Source of the DNA: Protopterus annectens
Taxonomy: Eukaryota; Chordata; Ceratodontiformes; Protopteridae
Direction of reading: 5' to 3'
Length of the DNA stretch: 64,000 nucleotides
Assembly (NCBI RefSeq): GCF_019279795.1
Contig: NC_056750.1
Location: 821,801,688 to 821,865,687 of the forward strand
Part shown: positions 57,310 to 64,000 of the stretch, piece by piece
Layout of the letters: the number at the start of each line of letters is the position of its first letter
How positions within the stretch are numbered: the stretch's first letter is position 1
Made by a program: the position numbers and the translations under genes
Notes under the pieces: model-generated
Seen by the model: only the letters and a program-made list of their open reading frames with translations
Database searches by the model: none
What the model was told of the DNA's origin: nothing

Positions 57310-58346
57310 TCCAGCCAGCTCCTCTTTCCCAAGCAGTTATGGATGTTATTCTGGAAGCTAGGAGGCCCAGCACCAGGAAGACCTATTCGGACAAATGGAA
57401 AAGGTTTTGTGCCTGGAACCAAGCTAAAGACCAAGACACACTTCAGCCTCACATGCCTCAGATTCTACAGTACTTAACTGAAATGTTGCACAAAGGACTT
57501 TCTTTTTCTTCCATTAAAATCCATACATCAGCTATTTCAGCCCACTACAACATGGATCCACCCTTATTTTCACATCCACTTCTAAGACAGTTCCTCAGAG
57601 GGGAAAAACATTAGAACCCCCCAGGAGAGCACCTACACCAACATGGGACCTCAATTTTGTTCTGGGAAAACTTACGCTACCTCCCTTTGAACCAGCTTTC
57701 TCTGCAGATCTACAGTTTCTATAATGGAAGACTGCCCTGCTGCTAGCAATAACTTCAGCTAGAAGAGTCTCAGAGCTACAGGCACTAATGGCAGTGGAAC
57801 CTTTCCTCATTTTCCATCAAGACAGAGTTTCTCTACGAACTAATCCTTCCTTCATGCCTAAGGTGGTTTCCAGTGTGGCTTTAAATCAAACCATCCACTT
57901 ACCCACCTTCTTCCCAAATCCACAGAACAAAGGAGAAAGACTCCTGCATTCCTTGGACATTCACAGGCAACTTCATTACTACTTGGATAAAACTAAGGTT
58001 TTCAGAAAATCTGACCAGCTCTTTGTATCCTATGCTACAGCTTCACAAGGGAAGGCTATATCAAAACAAACCATTTCCAAATGGATAGGACATTGCATTT
58101 GGTTTTGCTATACCCATCATGGAAAACCAGTTCCTGCCACCATTAGGCCCCACTCTACCAGGGCAACAGCTACATCCTACAGCCTTCCTCAGGGGGGTTC
58201 CAACCAAGGAGATTTTGGAAGCTGCAACTTGGAGTTCAGAACACACCTTTACCAAACACTATCACTTACCACTTTACTCTATGACTAGAGCTGGCTTTGC
58301 CACTGCAGTTCTGCAGGGCCTTCTAGCCTCCAATAACCCTCTATGA
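57310..58346 (+). pseudogene. DIRS tyrosine recombinase
   Basis: Core-binding domain ARRPSTRKTYSDKWKRFCAW and SIKIHTSAISAHY (57,355-57,555), then catalytic domain: TSARRVSELQAL (first Arg, ~57,765), ATIRPHSTRATATSYS (His-x-x-Arg, ~58,140-58,180), and, in the next frame, AATWSSEHTFTKHYHLPLYS (distal catalytic Tyr region, ~58,225-58,285). Broken by TAG at ~57,612, TAA at ~57,722 and a frameshift in the G-run near 58,193. It overlaps the RT-RNase H frame at its 5' end, the usual DIRS layout. Role: integrates the circular DNA intermediate. Confidence 0.85.
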
Positions 58347-58379
58347 TTCCTCCACCCATCCTTAGCTTTGGGATTCAAC

Positions 58380-58490
58380 CAAAGTGTGATGACTGCAGCA
58401 GGGTAACTCGATGAACATAGTACAGTTTTGTACCTACCATAAATGTAGATGTTCGAGTGTACACCCTGCTGCAGTCCAGGTTACCCTCCC
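58380..58490. repeat. DIRS internal complementary region
   Basis: Contains CAGCAGGGTAACTCGATGAA, complementary to the left end (~53,305-53,325), joined to CAGTTTTGTACCTACCATAA, complementary to the right end (~58,860-58,897). This is the template used to complete the termini during circle formation. Confidence 0.88.
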
Positions 58491-58670
58491 TCCATCCCCT
58501 CTGAACTAACTGGCTAAAATCTCTACAATACCTTCCTGATGTATTTGCTTATAGCTGGAGGGATTTTGTATTTTTGCAAAATTTACTCAATTTGGTACTA
58601 ATTACTGACCACCTTTTTGGGGGCACCTGACATTTGGGGAAAGAAAAACTGAAGAAAATGGCATCAGTTG

Positions 58671-58671
<1 letters not shown>

Positions 58672-58732
<61 letters not shown>
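58672..58732. repeat. (AT)n microsatellite in the DIRS right terminal repeat
   Basis: About 30 AT units; the matching site in the left terminal repeat (53,448-53,457) has only a few, so the tract expanded after or during integration. Confidence 0.95.
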
Positions 58733-58735
<3 letters not shown>

Positions 58736-59411
58736 CCTGGTGCACTGACGTCAGGGAAGAAGCAACAACAACCAATGCTGGACCAAGACTTTGGAATTCC
58801 GGCCGACTGTGGGACCGCCTGACGACAGGATAACCCAAGTGTGATGACTGCAGCAGGGTGTACACTCGAACATCTACATTTATGGTAGGTACAAAACTGT
58901 ACTTTCTCTGTCACTGGCTGATTTATCAGGATGGACATAGAGTAAGCTCAGACATCTGCTGCCATTTTAATATACTCACCTGGTGGATAATCACTGACTA
59001 ATGTGTTGGGTTTCATGTTCTGAAGATATATTTTAATGGTAGCAATAGCTATTAGTACAGATACAGACTTGAAAGAAGAAATGTTTTCAGCCCAGATTAG
59101 TAGTGTGAAGGGAACAGCAGAGTTATCTTTGAGTAAGTTATAGGGGAAGGGAGCATCAGAGTTATCTTTGAGTAAGTTATGGGGGAAGGGAGCAGCAGAG
59201 TTATCTTTGAGTAAGTTATGTGCTGTTTCAGCAAAGCGGTTGTTGAACTGAGCAACCAGGGCCGGTGCTAGCATTTTGGGGGTCCCCAGCAAGGTTCAAG
59301 TTGGGGGCCCTACTCAAGAGAACATCAAGTGTGACCACATTGACATCGCAACCCCTTCCCTGTCAAGCTCATCCAGCACTATTTAACCACTAGTGTCACT
59401 ACATTCAGATT

Positions 59412-59960
59412 ATTAAGAATTGATGTGGCAAGCTACACACTGGCATTTAGTGCCAATGTTACATTACGACAAACCCCTGTACCACAGCAATGTAGCTACT
59501 CACAGGTACACACTGACTGGCATTTAGTACCAATGTTACATTATGACAAACCCCTGTACCACAGCAAGGTAGCGACTCACAGGTACACACACTGACTGGC
59601 ATTTAGTACCAGTGTTACATTCTGATAAACCCCTGTACCACAGCAAGGTAGCGACTCACAGGTGCACACTCTGACTGGCATTTAGTACCAGTGTTACATT
59701 CTGATAAACCCCTGTACCACAGCAAGGTAGCGACTCACAGGTGCATGTACACACCATCATTTAGTATCAATGTTACATTATGACAAACCCCTGTACCACA
59801 GCAAGGTAGCAACTCACAGGTGCACACTCTGACTGGCATTTAGTACCAATGTTACATTATGAAACCCCTGTACCACAGCAAGGTTGCCACTCAGCTGCAC
59901 ACACACCAAATGGCATTTAGTGCGAATGTTACATTATGGACAAATCCCTGTACCTCAGCA
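59412..59960. repeat. ~79-bp tandem array in the hAT element
   Basis: About seven copies (77-79 bp) of a unit containing CTGGCATTTAGTACCAATGT and ACCCCTGTACCACAGCAAGG; an outlying partial copy sits at ~60,250-60,310. Confidence 0.9.
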
Positions 59961-60319
59961 AGGTAGCACATTTTCAAAGAATGTCCAGATCTAGACTCAT
60001 GTTTGGTCTGTTTCTCACAATTTGTAGTTTTCTTGATTTTTTTGTGGCAAATCATTGATGACTGAATTCATTAAATGACAGGCATTTCAGTTTAACTTCA
60101 TATCCTTCAGAACATGCATGGTAACACCTTTCATTCTAGTAACCTTTTCAGTTTATAAGGGAAATATTTAAAATTTGCCCAGATCTTTGGGGCTGGAACC
60201 CCATTATCTGTGGCTTTGTCCAGATTTTGTGCCATGAGATCAAGAGCTACGACTGGCATTTAGTAGCAATGTTACATTACGACAAGCCTCTGTACTGCAT
60301 CAAGGTAGCCAGTCCCACA

Positions 60320-60480
60320 AAAATACACAAAGACACCCACACAGACACAGACTCCCACACACAAAGACAGACTCCCACACACAAAGACCGACTCCCACAC
60401 ACAAAGACAGAGACACAGACTCCCTCACATAAGACAGAAGCACACTAAAACAGACACTTGCACACAAGACAGACACCCAC
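60320..60480. repeat. Short CACAAAGACAGACTCCCA-type array
   Basis: Roughly 20-bp repeats of CACACACAAAGACAGACTCC with variation. Related ACAGACAC-rich text continues to ~60,600. Confidence 0.85.
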
Positions 60481-60765
60481 ACATGATAAAGACTGCACTA
60501 CAGCAAGACTGAACATTAACACCCACGCAGACACAGGACAGAGACACCCACCCCCACAAGTACAGAGACAAGACCAGGACAAATTTACTTCAAGACTGAA
60601 CATAAACCCACACAAGATTAAGTTAGCACTACCACAAAACAGAACTGAGACACCATTCCCAAACACTAGACAACGTCATCAATACAGCAAGACTGAAACA
60701 CGCAGCAGTAGATAAACTGACATCACTCAAGGCAATTACTGACATGCAGAACAGTCACACTGCAG

Positions 60766-61066
60766 ATGTACACAACACAGCTATGGGACACAGAAAACAC
60801 TACAGACACAACACAGCTATGGGACACAGAAAACACTACAGACACAACACAGCTATGGGACACAGAAAACACTACAGACACAACACAGCTATGGGACACA
60901 GAAAACACTACAGACACAACACAGCTATGGGACATAGAAAACACTACAGACACAGCACAGCTATGGGACACAGAAAACACTACAGACACAACACAGCTAT
61001 GGGACACAGAAAACACTACAGACACAACACAGCTATGGGACACAGAAAACAATACAGATACAACAT
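60766..61066. repeat. 36-bp tandem array, eight copies
   Basis: Unit contains ACACAGCTATGGGACACAGA and AAACACTACAGACACA; copies are almost identical. Because 36 is a multiple of 3, all six frames stay open; the resulting 12-residue repeats are not evidence of a gene. Confidence 0.93.
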
Positions 61067-61069
61067 ACA

Positions 61070-61340
61070 AGGGAAAGCCATGGGGATTACAGAGCCAGAG
61101 GCAGACTCAAGCCCAAACAAACCCAAAAGAAAGCCATGGGGATTGCTGAGACCAAGGCAGATTACCCAAACCCAAACAGAGAGTGCATTGGGGATTACTG
61201 AGCCTGAGGCAGACAGACTCAAACCCAAAGAAACACACAAGAGAGCCATGGGGATTACTGATCCTGAGGCAGACTCAAACTCATGCACAAAAGAGTAATG
61301 GGGATTAGTGAGTCTGACACAGGCAGACTCAAACCCAGAG
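61070..61340. repeat. ~55-65-bp degenerate tandem array
   Basis: Four to five copies of a unit with CCATGGGGATTACTGAGCCT and GAGGCAGACTCAAACCCAAA, directly following the 36-bp array. Confidence 0.85.
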
Positions 61341-61799
61341 AGAAAAAGGTGAAGACCAGAGTGTCATTCATCTTCCATGTGCATTTACCTCTTCAGCTTC
61401 TGACTGCTGCCACTTGTCTGCTCTTCCTGTACTTCTGTACTAGCCCCCGATGAATCCCGCTGCTCCCAATTGTCCTAGCATCCTGACAGGTCCTGCCACT
61501 CCCCACGAGTTCTGCTACTCCCCTGCTGCTCCACACGAGTCCTGCCACTCCTAGCTGCCTTTGCCTAACATCCTGCTAGTTCCATCCCCATGGTCCTACC
61601 TGTTGGGAGGTAAGCAAAAAAAAGTGAATACACAGCATACAAGCCACACTAAGGTGCTACTTGAAATTTACTGCCTGACAGCATTGTAAAAGATTACTGG
61701 AAAGGAAATACGAGCACATACCTACAGTTTTACTGGGATCTTACGAGTTTTCTTCCGTACAAAGTCTTTAGTGAGGCTGCCATGTGATACACTTTGTCC

Positions 61800-64000
61800 C
61801 ACTTCATGCACGATTGAGAGCACAGCTAAGCCTCAAAGTCTCTACTGACTCATTGATGAACGCAGGTATGTCTTTATGAGTTTCAGCTTAGAAAAGCTGC
61901 ATTCTGCAGTAGCCACTGTAATGGGTGCAGTCAAATAAATGCGCAGTGAAACATAAGTATTTATACACATGTCTTGCAAGTGGTTGCGAATGAGGAAATT
62001 TAACACAGTCAGTGGTGATGATTAATTATCAATCATTCGAGAAAGGCTTTTAAGTTCGTGTCCAAGGTCAGAGTCATCAATATCACAGTGGCCACATATC
62101 CTGTCAGCCAGTTGTTCTTTCAGAGCCTTGAAGTGTTGCAGCAACGTGCCTTCTGCAACATCACTCAAGGCTTTAATATTTGATAAAAATCCAAAGGCCT
62201 TATCAAACTCTGAAAGCTGCTCAAACTGGTCATTAGACAATTGGATTGCTGTGTCCAGCAGTGCATTGGCGAACTCCACATGTAGTTTTACCGCTGGATC
62301 CTGTATAGTCTCATCTTCTCCTTCATAGTCAAAGAACCACTTTACTTTCCTCCGTCTCTTTTCCTGAAATGTGGTGCCAACATCCAGTTCTTATCTATCT
62401 TGGAGGCTTCACCCATGGCATGTTGAAATCCTGTCTCTCTGTAATTCTTCAGCAGGTCCATAGTGGATGCCAGCACTTTGACACATGTCGAAATATCAAC
62501 AGATGGACTCTGCAGAACTTTGCTTGCACGATTTACCTCTGTCAGCACATCATACCAAACCACTAAACATACAATGAACTGGTATGACTTAAGTTTTGAG
62601 CACAGTCCCCTTGCTTGTTGATATGTTGCAGCATCATTTGTACGTACTGCTTGACCTATCTCCTATAATGCCTGAATGACTCCCTTCAACTGAAATCTTA
62701 CTGATTTTACAGAGTCTATCCTGCATTCCCAGCGAGTATCTGACAGTGGCTTCACAGTGACATTTGTGTGCTGTTTCAAGATCTGCCATTGGCTTGTTGA
62801 TGCTGAACAGATTATGTAAATGTTCTGCTGACATCCAAAGAATGACACTGTCTGTACTGATGAATGTGCTCCATCACTAACTATACGATTTAAATTATGG
62901 CAGGCATGCGGCACATAAAAAGCCCTTGAATTCATCTGTTTTATCCGGGCCTGCTCTCCAGCTCATTTCCCCTTCATGTTGCTGCCATTGTCGTATCCTT
63001 GTCCTCGACAGTCATTAATGTCCAGTTGATGATTTTGAAGAGTCTGAAGAAGAGCTTCTGTAAGTCCTGACCCAGTTGTATCATTCACAGGCACAAACCC
63101 CAGAAAATGTTCCTCAACTGTGGCTGCAGTCCGTGAAATATCCACATACTGAACTACTACAGTCATTTGCTCTTGACTGCTGATGTCAAGAATCACGGAA
63201 AAGTACCTAGCGTCCTTCACTTTCTCTACAATGATCCTTAAAATAGCATTTGCAATCAGCTGGATAACTTCATTATGTACGTCCTTCCCAAGATAGTGAT
63301 CCATTACCTCTTTATTCTGAATACGTGCAAATTTTCAGCCATGACAGAGTCAAACTGTGACAAAAGTTTCACTTGGCCTAAGAAATTGCCATTGCTATAA
63401 GTGTCCAGGGAATCACTTGTACCATGGAATGCCATGTTCCATTCCGCCAAGTATTGGACAACAGCAGTGATGCATTCTAACACACAGCGCCAGTGAGTTA
63501 TCTCCTTTTCAACCACTGCTTGTGTTTTATCATCCATAGTCTGCCTACTCTTTATTCTATTGTCCAGTTCCTTCCACTTCAGCATGCATGCCATATGCTC
63601 TGGTGCTCGATCATGGCTGTGTAAAGCTTTGGACATCTCTCTCCATGCTTTGTAACCACCTTACCTGAGAAGATGGTTAGAATGTCCAAACAATTTGCAT
63701 GCAAAGCAAAACAGTGCATCCTTTGAGACTGAATATGTCAGCCAAGTGCATTTTGCTCTCTCTCCATCAGGCAGCACATGGAATAGTTGTCCGATGTAAA
63801 TCTTCTTTTCTGCTCATTCACTGGGAACTGTGGTAACACCACTTGCACAGGTCTATGCTGAATGGCAGCTACCCTAAACTCATCCCTTATCAAGTCTGGC
63901 CAAGTCCCTAGATCCTCAAAAGATGTACCTGACACTCCCTGCAAGTCATAGGCCACATCTGTCACTATGGAAGTATGAGCTCCTTCTGTATCAAAGTGTG
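61800..64000 (-). pseudogene. hAT transposase, ZMYM1/TTF-type, many stops
   Basis: Minus-strand reading, N- to C-terminal: a TTF-type lead with VVLPQFPVNEQKRRFTSDNY (~63,830); KWKELDNRIKSRQTMD and ITAVVQYLAEWNMAFHGTSD (~63,560-63,410); the nuclease region YFSVILDISSQEQMTVVVQY (~63,190, catalytic Asp in LDIS), EEHFLGFVPVNDTTG, INDCRGQGYDNGSNMKGK (second Asp block); then YVPHACHNLNRIVSD (~62,910), SDTRWECRIDSVKSVRFQ, and the C-terminal hAT block with ITVATAECSFSKLKLIKTYL (~61,900). A stop after NMKGK (62,960) and several more downstream, plus frameshifts, show it is dead. The 5' part continues beyond the window. Confidence 0.83.

Larger units (their letters stand above)
53301..58903 (+). mobile_element. 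Complete DIRS retrotransposon, coding regions broken
   Basis: Inverted terminal repeats: left ~53,303-53,460 (CTTGGGTTATCCTGTCATCA, CCCTGACGTCAGTGCGCCAG) and right ~58,660-58,903 (inverse, TGACGTCAGGGAAGAAGC). An internal complementary region near 58,380-58,490 carries sequence from both ends. Order inside: gag, RT-RNase H, tyrosine recombinase. It lies in LINE-A copy 3, whose RT frame continues on either side with no target-site duplication, as expected for recombinase-mediated integration via a DNA circle. Confidence 0.92.
50517..59256 (-). mobile_element. LINE-A copy 3, decayed, split by DIRS
   Basis: The 3' end at 50,517-50,590 (antisense of the tail at 13,860-13,950). RT text on the minus strand: an LLGVTT-NLTFDHH unit (amplified, 52,015-52,555), CIVQYTDD near 52,770 (canonical YADD), DLSKxF-like region ~53,000, and SGSSTEFSNYRRIAILSPLS (~53,250). 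The LINE is interrupted at ~53,300 and resumes after the DIRS at ~58,904 with FNNRFAETAHNLLKDNSA, an internal triplicated KDNSA-type segment, and GEYIKMAADV. It is cut at 59,256 by the hAT element. It also holds a TIR element and three tandem arrays. Confidence 0.8.
59257..64000 (-). mobile_element. hAT transposon (ZMYM1-like), right end outside window
   Basis: The left end begins CAGGGCCGGTGCTAGCATTT at 59,257, a typical hAT terminus, exactly where LINE-A copy 3 stops. The minus-strand transposase remnant occupies ~61,800-64,000. The non-coding part (59,300-61,780) holds several tandem arrays. The other terminus and the 8-bp target duplication cannot be checked here. Confidence 0.8.

Noticed and set aside
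53301-58903. LTR retrotransposon or retrovirus
   Set aside because: Termini are inverted, there is an internal complementary region, and the integrase position is taken by a tyrosine recombinase; no protease or DDE integrase.
60744-61298. 184-codon plus-strand frame with 12-residue repeats, and its minus-strand counterpart
   Set aside because: Open only because the tandem unit is 36 bp; several frames and both strands are open across the array.

Overview
Eukaryotic, almost certainly vertebrate, repeat-dominated DNA. I find no host gene, rRNA or functional tRNA gene. Nearly everything that can be interpreted is transposable elements inserted into one another. The families present (Harbinger, ZMYM1-like hAT, DIRS, Penelope, AT-rich L1/Tx1-like LINE, CR1-type LINE with an esterase ORF1, an L2/CR1/Rex1-like LINE, an RTE-like LINE, tRNA-derived SINEs including one with the V-SINE core) fit a fish-like or lobe-finned vertebrate with a large genome. 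Lungfish is one candidate; the species cannot be fixed from the window.

Layout. (1) 1-13,777: the inner part and right end of a very large Harbinger transposon, entering from the left edge. It has an apparently intact 385-aa transposase and a spliced MYB/SANT-like exon, both on the minus strand, in ~13 kb of TG/CA-rich non-coding DNA. (2) 13,778-24,110: a LINE-A 3' fragment, two minus-strand CR1-type LINE-B copies, a V-SINE-type SINE with a 14-bp target-site duplication (TSD), and two short terminal-inverted-repeat (TIR) elements inside LINE-B. (3) ~25,900-41,510: one decayed AT-rich L1/Tx1-like LINE on the plus strand, cut into pieces by an RTE fragment plus SINE, a LINE-B copy, and an 8.4-kb Penelope insertion flanked by an exact 15-bp TSD. 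The Penelope element itself contains another near full-length LINE-B and two SINEs. (4) 42,479-47,897: a near-intact LINE-A on the minus strand with one apparent frameshift, preceded by seven ~144-bp tandem monomers, each with a TATA box in the LINE's direction. (5) 47,915-49,300: the 3' half of a second Penelope element with GIY-YIG endonuclease and hammerhead-like core. (6) 50,517-59,256: a decayed LINE-A copy that has grown minisatellites and is split by a complete but broken 5.6-kb DIRS retrotransposon. (7) 59,257-64,000: a hAT element of ZMYM1-like type running off the right edge, with several internal tandem arrays and a stop-riddled transposase.

How the parts relate. The window holds two LINE/SINE pairs sharing 3' tails: LINE-B with a tRNA-Val-like SINE, and the RTE-like LINE with the V-SINE-type SINE. 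This suggests that each SINE was mobilised by its LINE. Junctions give a relative order: L1 is older than Penelope, which is older than the LINE-B and SINEs within it; LINE-A copy 3 is older than the DIRS. The coding regions that look least damaged are the Harbinger transposase and the LINE-A ORF.
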